Origin: Nocardia asiatica NBRC 100129
GTDB lineage: Bacteria > Actinomycetota > Actinomycetes > Mycobacteriales > Mycobacteriaceae
Reading direction: 5' to 3'
NCBI RefSeq assembly: GCF_000308415.1
Contig: NZ_BAFS01000235.1
Coordinates: forward strand, 1 to 42,118
Length of the DNA stretch: 42,118 nucleotides
A program made the position numbers and the translations under genes. Shown in pieces: positions 27,123 to 35,304 of this stretch (positions are counted from its first letter, which is position 1; every line of letters starts with the position of its first letter). The notes beneath the pieces are model-generated. The model was not told the origin of the DNA. It worked only from the letters and a program-made list of their open reading frames with translations, and searched no databases.

Positions 27123-27128
27123 TAGAGT
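27123..27128 (+). promoter_or_regulatory. -10 box before the small ORF-cyclase pair
   Basis: TAGAGT, predicted start near 27136, leaving room for the GAGAGGGGG ribosome site and ATG at 27158. It suggests the pair is transcribed separately from the hemolysin III gene, which ends 5 nt earlier. Confidence 0.4.
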
Positions 27129-27157
27129 CGACGGGGAGCAGCGCGAGAGGGGGCCAG

Positions 27158-27298
27158 ATGACCGGGAAACCGCCTGTGCCGGTCGTCCTGGCTCTATGCT
27201 GCTCGTTCGTGTTCCTCGTCGCCGCCTCGCGCGGCATCGCCCCGCCGCTCGGCGCGCGCAGCGGCGGGCCTCGTCGCTCGGGGTCGCGCGTCCGATGA
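27158..27298 (+). CDS. 46-aa membrane-peptide ORF coupled to the adenylate cyclase
   Basis: ATG with GAGAGGGGG 5 nt upstream. The product starts MTGKPPVPVVLALCCSFVFL and VAASRG, one hydrophobic helix, then a basic Arg/Gly tail. Its TGA overlaps the cyclase ATG by 4 nt (ATGA at 27295-27298), the classical coupling arrangement. It may be a real single-pass micropeptide acting with the cyclase, or only a translated leader. Confidence 0.5.
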   Translation: MTGKPPVPVVLALCCSFVFLVAASRGIAPPLGARSGGPRRSGSRVR

Positions 27299-28923
27299 TC
27301 GCGAAGCTCGTCGTCTGGGCGCTCAAAGCGCGGGGTGGCCTGGCCGCACTGGTCACCACGGCGAATCTCAGCGGTCTCGCGGTGATCGTCACCCAGCTGT
27401 GGCTGAACGGATTCCTCGGCCGGCTGGGCCCGGACTGGCTGCGGGCGCTCGTCTTCGTCGGCATCTACCCGGCGGTCGGGTTCCTGATCGGCATCGCGCT
27501 CGCGGTGCGCGACCGGAGGGTGTACTTCGGCTGGCTCGACGCCGGGCGCAAACCCACCGAGGTGGAAGCGCGCCGCCTACTGCTGCTGCCCATCGCGATC
27601 AGCATGCGCGCCCTGGCCCTGTGGATTCCAGGCGTGATCGTGGCGACCGCGACCTTCGCGCATCTGAGCCCGGACAACGACCCCGGCGTGACGGCGGCGC
27701 TGTTCACGATCGGCGCCTTCGAATCGGCGGCGGTCACCTTCCTGATCGTGGACCGGCTGATCCGGCCGACCATCCCGGTGGTGGCCGGGGTACTCGGCTG
27801 GACCATGCACTGGAGCGCCTCGGTCCTGGTGCGGGTCGTGCTGACCTGGGCGGTGGCGGCGGCGCTTCCGCTGCTCATGCTGATCGTCGTGCTGGCCGAC
27901 CCGGCCGCGGCCGCACCCGACCGGGTCCGCACCGCCATCTACCTGTCCGCGGTCGGCATCGGCGTCGGCGCGCTGGCCACCGCGTTCCTCGCCCGCTCCG
28001 TGGCCGCGCCGATGCGCACGCTGCGCCGCGCGCTGGACCGGATCGCCCAGGGCGATCTCGGCGCCCGGGTGCCGATCGGCAGCACCAGCGAGATCGGCAG
28101 GTTGGAGCACTCGGTCAACGAACTGGCCGCGAACCTGCGCGAGCGGGAGCGGATGCGGGAGGTGTTCAGCAGACACGTCGGGACGGAGGTGGCCGAGCGC
28201 GCGCTCGCCCGCGGGGCCGACCTCACCGGTGACGTGCGCGAGGTGTCGGCGCTGTTCGTCGACGTGACCGGCTCGGTGGAACTGTCCACCGGGCTGCCGC
28301 CGCAGGAGTTCGTGGCCAAGCTCAACCGGCTGCTCGCGACCGTCGTCGCGGCGACCGAGGAGAACAACGGCCTGGTCAACAAGTTCGAGGGGGACGCGGC
28401 CCTGTGCGTCTTCGGGGCGCCGATCGCGCTGCGCGACAACGCGACCCCGGCCCTGCGGGCGGCGCGCCGCATCCGCGACGAGGTGATCGCCGCCGGGGAG
28501 CTCGACATCGGGATCGGCGTGGCGCACGGCCCGGTCTTCGCCGGTGACGTCGGGTCCGATACCCGGCTCGAGTTCACCGTGATCGGCGACGCCGTCAACG
28601 AGGCCGCTCGCCTCACCACGGCGGCAAAGGAGGTGCCGCGGCGAATCCTGGTGAGTCAGGCGGTGATCAATGCCGCCGCCGACCACGAAAGCGACAAGTG
28701 GACGCTCTACGACACCATCGTGCTGCGCGGTATGAAAGAGCCGACGGTCTGCTGGACCGATAGCGACACCTCAGGTTCCCACCCCGAGTCCACCGACACC
28801 CGCACCGATCTACCCGAGCTGCCGCCGGACACCAACCCGGTTCTCGAGATCCACACCGCCGCCCCCGCGCCCGACACCGCCGGGACGCCGGACACCGAAC
28901 TCGACGCCCCGCCTCGGCGTTAG
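27295..28923 (+). CDS. six-TM class III adenylate cyclase with HAMP domain
   Basis: 542 aa. About six transmembrane helices fill residues 10-240, then a HAMP linker (RSVAAPMRTLRRALDRIAQ, about 235-290) and a cyclase domain (about 315-485). All catalytic residues are visible: metal Asp in ALFVDVTGSVELS, adenine-selecting Lys and second metal Asp in NKFEGDAALCVFGAP, Asp plus transition-state Asn/Arg in VIGDAVNEAARLTT. So it should make cAMP. The layout is that of Rv3645/Rv1318c-type receptors, with membrane lipids or pH as suspected inputs. A Pro/Thr-rich tail of about 50 residues ends the protein. Start is overlapped by the 46-aa ORF. Confidence 0.92.
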   Translation: MIAKLVVWALKARGGLAALVTTANLSGLAVIVTQLWLNGFLGRLGPDWLRALVFVGIYPAVGFLIGIALAVRDRRVYFGWLDAGRKPTEVEARRLLLLPIAISMRALALWIPGVIVATATFAHLSPDNDPGVTAALFTIGAFESAAVTFLIVDRLIRPTIPVVAGVLGWTMHWSASVLVRVVLTWAVAAALPLLMLIVVLADPAAAAPDRVRTAIYLSAVGIGVGALATAFLARSVAAPMRTLRRALDRIAQGDLGARVPIGSTSEIGRLEHSVNELAANLRERERMREVFSRHVGTEVAERALARGADLTGDVREVSALFVDVTGSVELSTGLPPQEFVAKLNRLLATVVAATEENNGLVNKFEGDAALCVFGAPIALRDNATPALRAARRIRDEVIAAGELDIGIGVAHGPVFAGDVGSDTRLEFTVIGDAVNEAARLTTAAKEVPRRILVSQAVINAAADHESDKWTLYDTIVLRGMKEPTVCWTDSDTSGSHPESTDTRTDLPELPPDTNPVLEIHTAAPAPDTAGTPDTELDAPPRR

Positions 28924-29160
28924 CCTCGGCCGTTCGGGTGCGCGCGCCCTCGCGTGGCCGACGCGGTGACTCCGGTGGCGGTCAGCGTCTCGCGGGTCCG
29001 CGTGGCGGTGGAAAAGCGCACGGCGTCGATGGCGGGCTGAGTGTCGCGCAACCAACCACCCGCGAGGCCGGTCTCGCGCCGCCCGCGCGGAGCCAGCGGT
29101 GTTCGTGATCGTCGACGCCCTCCGGGTACGCCAACCTGCCGTGCGGACCGCCGATCGCCG

Positions 29161-31213
<2,053 letters not shown>

Positions 31214-31267
31214 GGCTCCACCGTACGGCCCATCCCGCCCCCGCGTGGGCAGCACGGGCCGGTGGTC

Positions 31268-31298
31268 TTGACTCTCCGGTGGCCGGAGACCACAGGGT
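31268..31298 (+). promoter_or_regulatory. MerR-type promoter of the GyrI-like gene
   Basis: TTGACT (-35, 31268) and CAGGGT (-10, 31293) are 19 bp apart instead of 17. The spacer holds the dyad TCTCCGG-TGG-CCGGAGA (31273-31289). An overlong spacer filled by a dyad is the mark of promoters twisted open by MerR-family activators. The -10 box is 6 nt before the ATG. Confidence 0.6.
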
Positions 31299-31304
31299 CG
31301 CGGC

Positions 31305-31868
31305 ATGAAGATCGATCTGTCTCGCGCGGACGAGCACTACTACGGAGCGAGCGCACAGCCGGTGATCAAGGCATTCCCGCCATACGACTACATCACGGTC
31401 GAGGGGGCCGGAGACCCCGACGGCCCGGTCTTCGCCACCGCCGTGCAAACGCTCTACCGCGCCGCGTACGGGGCGAAGAAAGCGGCGAAGGCGGCCGGGC
31501 AGGACTTCGTCGTGCCGAAACTGGAGGGTCTGTGGTGGGTCGACTCCGACGCGCCGCCGCTGACGGTGCCACGCGAACAGTGGCGATGGAAGCTGCTGAT
31601 CCGCATGCCGGAGGTGGTGACCGCCGACATGGTCACCGGGGCGACCTTCGAGCGGCTCACCGAGGGCGACGCGATCCAGGCGCTGCACCGGGGGCCGTAC
31701 GCGACCGAACCGGAGACCTTGGCACGCATGGACGCCCTCATGGCGGCCGAGGGATGGCGGCACAGCGGGCGCCACCACGAGATCTATCTCTCCGATCCGC
31801 GCCGAACGCCGGACGAGAAGAAGAAGACCATCCTGCGTCAGCCGGTGCGCCGGATCGAGCGAAAATAA
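31305..31868 (+). CDS. GyrI-like small-molecule-binding protein
   Basis: 187 aa, a stand-alone GyrI-like (SHS2) domain of the longer type: KAFPPYDYITVEGAGDPDGP, LYRAAYGAKKAAKAAGQDF, LEGLWWVDSDAPPLTVPREQ, WRWKLLIRMPEVVTADMV, IQALHRGPYATEPETLARMD and HHEIYLSDPRRT. The Trp/Tyr-rich pocket suggests binding of hydrophobic cations or drugs. Its promoter looks MerR-controlled, and MerR activators often carry related effector domains, so it may be part of a drug-response regulon. No merR gene is in the window. Confidence 0.88.
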   Translation: MKIDLSRADEHYYGASAQPVIKAFPPYDYITVEGAGDPDGPVFATAVQTLYRAAYGAKKAAKAAGQDFVVPKLEGLWWVDSDAPPLTVPREQWRWKLLIRMPEVVTADMVTGATFERLTEGDAIQALHRGPYATEPETLARMDALMAAEGWRHSGRHHEIYLSDPRRTPDEKKKTILRQPVRRIERK

Positions 31869-31869
31869 T

Positions 31870-31899
31870 TCGCGCCTTTTCCATCCGGGCGGATACAGT
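31870..31899 (+). promoter_or_regulatory. promoter of Y RNA A
   Basis: TCGCGCC (31870-31876) at the -35 position and TACAGT (31894-31899) as -10, exactly 7 nt before the first base of the terminal stem of Y RNA A. The same two elements occur in front of Y RNA B. Confidence 0.6.
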
Positions 31900-31906
31900 C
31901 CTGTCC

Positions 31907-32087
31907 GCGCCCGGTGCGCAGGCAACGGCTACTTCCGTATTCAATGGATGGGTTGCGGGTTCGAGTCCCGTCCGGATCGCTGTGATCCGGTAGCTCAATC
32001 GGCAGAGCTATCCAAGGCAGGGTCTCCGTACCCGTCGGGCTCGATTCGCTCGAGCCGGTATTCCGTCGCCGCCCGGATCTCGGGCGC
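31907..32087 (+). ncRNA. Y RNA-like RNA A with permuted tRNA-like module
   Basis: About 181 nt. The ends pair (GCGCCCG 31907-31913 with CGGGCGC 32081-32087), and an inner stem joins GGCAACGG to CCGTCGCC. The 5' strand carries the shared CCGGTGCGCAGGC and TACTTCC blocks. Inside is a tRNA-like module in permuted order: T arm GCGGG-TTCGAGT-CCCGT (31955-31971), acceptor CCGGATC-GCTGT-GATCCGG (31972-31990), TA, D arm GCTC-AATCGGCA-GAGC (31993-32008). A partial anticodon-like stem GGATG/TATCC closes it. Two extra hairpins follow. Bacterial YrlA-type Y RNAs bound by Rsr/Ro60 are known to mimic tRNA. The rsr gene is 1.5 kb downstream. Confidence 0.82.
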
Positions 32088-32095
32088 CGCACGCG

Positions 32096-32132
32096 CCTCG
32101 AGGGCGGCCGATCCATTCGGCCGCCCTCGAGG
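32096..32132 (+). terminator. 16-bp hairpin terminator after Y RNA A
   Basis: CCTCGAGGGCGGCCGA pairs perfectly with TCGGCCGCCCTCGAGG around TCCAT, starting 8 nt after the end of Y RNA A and followed by TCATT. It fits an independent short transcript for Y RNA A. Confidence 0.8.
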
Positions 32133-32232
32133 TCATTCCACACCGGCGATGTTCATTCTGACGAGGCGCGGTGCGGCATGAGGGAAATCCCGCAGTCGGC
32201 TGGATTTCGCAAACCGTCTTTCGCATCGTCGG

Positions 32233-32811
32233 TCATGGCGTGCGGGCCAGCACCTCGCGCCCCACATAAGCCAACAGCCGACGATGCGCGGGTTCGTCCT
32301 CGGCCACCGCTACCTCGGGCCCGAAAATGCCCGGCGCCCGGAAAGACTCGATACCGCCCATTGCCCGCATGGTGGCGAGCAGTTCGCCACAGAGTTCGTC
32401 GTCGGCCAGATCCGGCCGGTCGATGGCCACCGCGATATCGACGCCGTGCACGAGAACCTCGGTCAGATGCACCAGCGCCGCCGCTGGGCCGGGCAGATCC
32501 CCGAGCGAGATACCCACCGTGCCCTCCAGCGCGCCGGGCCGATGCCAGGCGGCGCGGTCCACCTCCGCCGCCGCGGCGTAGGCGCCCTGCGGATCGCCGC
32601 CGAGCCAATCCGATTCGTACTCGGCACCCGCATCGGTGCCGCTCAGCGCCGCCGCGAAGACGTGCATGCCGCCCACGGTGTGATTGAGGACCTCGCGCAC
32701 GTCCCAGTCCCGGCACGGCGTCGGCGCGGCCAGACCCGCTCCCCCCACGGCGGCGACGATCGCTCCGGTCGCGTCCAGTGCGCGGTCGATCTGTCCGATC
32801 ATGTTGTCCAT
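32233..32811 (-). CDS. TIGR03086-type metal-binding protein (DinB/maleylpyruvate-isomerase fold)
   Basis: 192 aa with the four-helix DinB-like fold: IGQIDRALDATGAIVAAV, then the typical APTPCRDWDVREVLNHTVGG (Trp-Asp-Val..His, metal-site His) and LTEVLVHGVDIAVAIDRPD (His of the third helix). The C-terminal GREVLARTP is weakly conserved. These proteins are often mycothiol-dependent or of unknown function. ATG at 32811 has AAGGA 5 nt upstream. It is antisense to and sits between Y RNA A and the other four Y RNAs. Confidence 0.85.
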   Translation of the reverse strand: MDNMIGQIDRALDATGAIVAAVGGAGLAAPTPCRDWDVREVLNHTVGGMHVFAAALSGTDAGAEYESDWLGGDPQGAYAAAAEVDRAAWHRPGALEGTVGISLGDLPGPAAALVHLTEVLVHGVDIAVAIDRPDLADDELCGELLATMRAMGGIESFRAPGIFGPEVAVAEDEPAHRRLLAYVGREVLARTP

Positions 32812-32946
32812 GAGCTTCCTTCGGTCGAGCGGTTTGGCTGAATTGGTAACACAGGACACCGACGGACGCGCGGCAATGCGAACACCATCGTGCTTGGAAA
32901 TAGTTGCCAGTGGTGTGCTTCCGATCGACCGCGAGAAATAAATGAG

Positions 32947-32975
32947 TCGCGCCGCACCGGCGCGCTCGCTACAGT
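32947..32975 (+). promoter_or_regulatory. promoter of Y RNA B
   Basis: TCGCGCC (32947-32953) and TACAGT (32970-32975), the latter 7 nt before the RNA B terminal stem. Same elements and same geometry as for Y RNA A. Confidence 0.6.
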
Positions 32976-32982
32976 CGACGGT

Positions 32983-33116
32983 GCGCCCGGTGCGCAGGCA
33001 ACGGATACTTCCACTTCTAATGGACAGGTTGCGGGTTCGAGTCCCGCCCGGACCACGAGGTCCGGTAGCTCAATGGCAGAGCGGTACGTCCCGTCGCCGA
33101 CTTCGATCTCGGGCGC
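32983..33116 (+). ncRNA. Y RNA-like RNA B with permuted tRNA-like module
   Basis: About 134 nt. Terminal stem GCGCCCG (32983-32989) with CGGGCGC (33110-33116), shared 5' block CCGGTGCGCAGGCAACGG then TACTTCC, shared 3' block CGATCTCGG. The tRNA-like module is again permuted: T arm GCGGG-TTCGAGT-CCCGC (33031-33047), acceptor CCGGACC-ACGA-GGTCCGG (33048-33065), TA, D arm GCTC-AATGGCA-GAGC (33068-33082), and GGAC/GTCC closing. Compared with A, the acceptor pair A-T becomes G-C on both strands, a compensatory change showing that the stem is under selection. Confidence 0.82.
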
Positions 33117-33196
33117 GCTACAACGTTATTCGTGCACGCGGCCGATGGTCCGAGAGTCGTGTTCCGGTGGCCACCCCGGAATGCGATGCACGATAC

Positions 33197-33299
33197 GCGT
33201 CCGGTGCGCAGGCAACGGTTACTTCGGGTTCGACTCCCGCCGATATGATTCGGCCGCTCGATATGGCGAGCAAGCCGTCGCCACATTTTCCTCGGACGC
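33197..33299 (+). ncRNA. Y RNA-like RNA C with miniature tRNA-like module
   Basis: About 103 nt. Terminal stem GCGTCCG (33197-33203) with CGGACGC (33293-33299), a compensated variant of the A/B stem. Inner stem GGCAACGG/CCGTCGCC as in A and B. The module keeps the order but is reduced: T arm CGGG-TTCGACT-CCCG (33225-33239), 4-bp acceptor remnant CCGA-TATGAT-TCGG (33240-33253), D arm GCTC-GATATGGC-GAGC (33256-33271). The T loop fits TTCRANY and the D loop keeps GG. No TACAGT box precedes it, so it may be processed from the RNA B transcript or use another promoter. Confidence 0.72.
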
Positions 33300-33364
33300 T
33301 CACATGACCAGGCCGCCGCGAAAAATGAGGTGCGGCAGATGATTGCTTCGGTTACCGTTTTCGT

Positions 33365-33387
33365 GCACCCGGAGGAAGTCCGGGTGC
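33365..33387 (+). terminator. 9-bp hairpin between Y RNAs C and D
   Basis: GCACCCGGA pairs perfectly with TCCGGGTGC around GGAAG. It lies 65 nt after RNA C and 17 nt before RNA D and may end the upstream transcript; no T-run follows. Confidence 0.4.
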
Positions 33388-33404
33388 GCCACAATTCCAT
33401 CGCA

Positions 33405-33484
33405 CCTCCCGGTGCGAAGCAGGCGGCTACTTCTCGACCATGACCCTTTGGGAAATGCCGCACGCGAATATCGATCTCGGGGGG
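33405..33484 (+). ncRNA. short Y RNA-like RNA D
   Basis: About 80 nt. Terminal stem CCTCCCG (33405-33411) with CGGGGGG (33478-33484, one G-U). Keeps CCGGTGCG, GGCTACTTC and, at the 3' end, CGATCTCGG. The inner stem is GC..GCGGC with GCCGC..GC around a two-base internal loop. No T-arm or D-arm sequence is present, so it has the Ro60-binding type of ends without the tRNA-like module. Confidence 0.65.
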
Positions 33485-33496
33485 CATCGCGACGCA

Positions 33497-33594
33497 CCGG
33501 CCCGGTGCGACCGACACGGCTACTTCCGCGAGCAGGCAGCACCACCCCTGCGTCGACCGGCCATTCGCCGCAACGGATTCCGATCTCGGGCCGG
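33497..33594 (+). ncRNA. short Y RNA-like RNA E
   Basis: About 98 nt, starting 12 nt after RNA D. Terminal stem CCGGCCCG (33497-33504) with CGGGCCGG (33587-33594), 8 bp, again a compensated variant. Shares CCGGTGCGA, CACGGCTACTTCC and CGATCTCGG. Inner stem CCG...CGGC with GCCG...CGG around a 3-nt loop. The apical part has a GCAGG/CCTGC hairpin instead of a tRNA-like module. It ends 41 nt before the rsr start, so it could be cut from, or regulate, the rsr mRNA leader. Confidence 0.65.
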
Positions 33595-33635
33595 ATCGAC
33601 GCGGCTGTCCCCGGACGCACGACTGGGGGAAATCC

Positions 33636-35240
33636 TTGAGCAAGTTCAACCTCGCGCGCCCCGGCGCGATCGCGCCGATCATCAGCGAGACCCGCCCGAC
33701 CGGCCGCACCTACGAGGGCGGCCCGGGATACGCCCGCACGCCACAGAGCGAGCTGTTCCTGCTGGCCGTCACGAACATGGTCGGCGAGCACACCTTCTAC
33801 GAGTCCGCCGACCAGCGCGACGATCGCTATGCCGCGCTGGTGCGCGCGGCGACGATCGCCACTCCAGAGTGGACCGCCCGCTTCCTGCGCTGGCTGCGCA
33901 CCGAGGCGAACCTGCGCAGCGCCGCGATCGTGGGCGCCGCCGAGTTCGCCGCGGCGCGGTCGGACGCGGGCGCGGCGGGCATGTCGCGGCAGGTGGTCGA
34001 CTCGGTGCTGCAGCGCGCCGACGAGCCGGGGGAACTGCTCGCCTACTGGACCGCGGTGCACGGCCGCGCCCTTCCCCAGCCGGTCAAGCGCGGCGTCGCC
34101 GACGCGGTGCGCCGGTTGTACGACGAGCGCGCCCTGCTCAAGTGGGACAGCGCGGCGCGGGCCTTCCGGTTCGCCGACGTGCTGCAGCTGACCCACCCCA
34201 CACCCGCGCCCGACCGGCCCTGGCAGGGCGCGTTGTTCGCCCACGCCCTGGACCGGCGGTACGGACGCGCGACCGAGCCGGACGCGGCGCTGACCGTGCT
34301 GACCGCCCGCGCCGAGCTGATGGCCCGCCCGGTCCAGCAGCGCCGCGCGCTGTTCGACGCCCCGGAGCGGGCCCGCGCCACCCTGCGCTCGGCGGGCATG
34401 ACCTGGGAGGCGGTGGCGGGCTGGCTGCAGGGTCCGATGGACGCGGCGGTGTGGGAGGCGCTGATCCCGTCCATGGGCTACATGGCCAAGCTGCGCAACC
34501 TGCGCAACTTCGACCAGGCCGGGGTGAGCGACGCCGTGGCCGCGCAGGTGGCCGCCGAACTCGCCGATCCGGCCCAGGTGGCCCGCTCCCGTCAGCTGCC
34601 GATGCGGTTCCTGTCGGCATACCGGGCCGCGCCCTCGCTGCGCTGGGGCCATGCGCTCGAGCAGTCGCTCGGTCATTCGCTGGCCGCCGTGCCCGCGCTG
34701 CCCGGGCGGACGCTGGTGCTGGTGGACACCTCGGGCTCGATGCAGGCCGGGTTCGCCAAGGACGGCTCGCTGGCGCGCTGGGACGCCGCCGCGCTGTTCG
34801 GCCTCGCGCTCGCCCGGCGCTGCGCGCGGGCGGACGTGGTGTCGTACTCCAGCCCCGGCGGCACCTGGAAGGGCCGTGCTCGGCCCGCCAGCGTGGTGTT
34901 CCCGCAGCGGCGCGCCGAGCCGGTGCTCGGCGCGGTGCGGCGGTGGCGCGAGGAGGGCTACTTCCTCGGCTGGGGAACCGACACGGTGGGCGCGGTGCGC
35001 GAGCACTACGCCGGTCACGACCGGGTCGTCATCCTGACCGACGAGCAGGCGCACGACGGCGACGTCGGCCGGGCCGTGCCCGGCCGGGTGCCGCTCTACA
35101 CCTGGAACCTCGCGGGATACCGCTATGGGCACGCCGTCGGCGGCACCCCGTACCGGCACACCTTCGGCGGACTGACCGACGCGGCGTTCCGGATGATCCC
35201 GCTGCTGGAGGCGGGCCGCGACGCCGACTGGCCCTTCTGA
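33636..35240 (+). CDS. rsr: Ro60/Rsr RNA-binding protein (TROVE-vWA)
   Basis: 534 aa, full-length bacterial Ro60 ortholog. The TROVE HEAT-repeat ring (about 20-335) contains RTYEGGPGYARTPQSELFLL, TPEWTARFLRWLRTEANLRS, YWTAVHGRALPQPVKRGVAD, MTWEAVAGWLQGPMDAAVWE and IPSMGYMAKLRNLRNFD. The vWA domain (about 358-534) keeps the MIDAS DTSGS in LVLVDTSGSMQAGF. Known Rsr proteins bind Y RNAs on the outside of the ring and misfolded RNA in the centre, and in Deinococcus a Y RNA tethers PNPase. TTG start with GGGGGA 6 nt upstream; no other start fits. No rtcB/rtcA genes lie nearby. Five Y RNA-like elements precede it. Confidence 0.93.
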   Translation: MSKFNLARPGAIAPIISETRPTGRTYEGGPGYARTPQSELFLLAVTNMVGEHTFYESADQRDDRYAALVRAATIATPEWTARFLRWLRTEANLRSAAIVGAAEFAAARSDAGAAGMSRQVVDSVLQRADEPGELLAYWTAVHGRALPQPVKRGVADAVRRLYDERALLKWDSAARAFRFADVLQLTHPTPAPDRPWQGALFAHALDRRYGRATEPDAALTVLTARAELMARPVQQRRALFDAPERARATLRSAGMTWEAVAGWLQGPMDAAVWEALIPSMGYMAKLRNLRNFDQAGVSDAVAAQVAAELADPAQVARSRQLPMRFLSAYRAAPSLRWGHALEQSLGHSLAAVPALPGRTLVLVDTSGSMQAGFAKDGSLARWDAAALFGLALARRCARADVVSYSSPGGTWKGRARPASVVFPQRRAEPVLGAVRRWREEGYFLGWGTDTVGAVREHYAGHDRVVILTDEQAHDGDVGRAVPGRVPLYTWNLAGYRYGHAVGGTPYRHTFGGLTDAAFRMIPLLEAGRDADWPF

Positions 35241-35241
35241 C

Positions 35242-35283
35242 GGCCGCGGGGCCGAGACCATCGCCGGTCTCGGCCCCGCGGCC
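35242..35283. terminator. 18-bp hairpin after rsr
   Basis: GGCCGCGGGGCCGAGACC pairs perfectly with GGTCTCGGCCCCGCGGCC around ATCGCC. It begins 1 nt after the rsr stop and lies between converging genes. Confidence 0.8.
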
Positions 35284-35304
35284 ATCGGTCGTGCCCGGCG
35301 CCGG

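Noticed and set aside
28924..29160. Gene or remnant after the cyclase gene
   Set aside because: Frames continue by chance through the frameshifted gene; no motif or proper start was found.
31946..32013. An ordinary tRNA gene
   Set aside because: T arm and acceptor 3' strand come before the acceptor 5' strand and D arm, there is no anticodon loop, and the same permuted order recurs in 33022-33091. It fits a Y RNA module, not a tRNA.
31984..32079. A normally ordered tRNA using GATCCGG (31984) with CCGGATC (32073)
   Set aside because: The segment between lacks a canonical anticodon arm and T loop, and copy B has no matching downstream acceptor strand.
31800..33640. CRISPR array or insertion sequence
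   Set aside because: Repeats are five diverged, structured units of unequal length and spacing, without identical short repeats, spacers, transposase or terminal inverted repeats.
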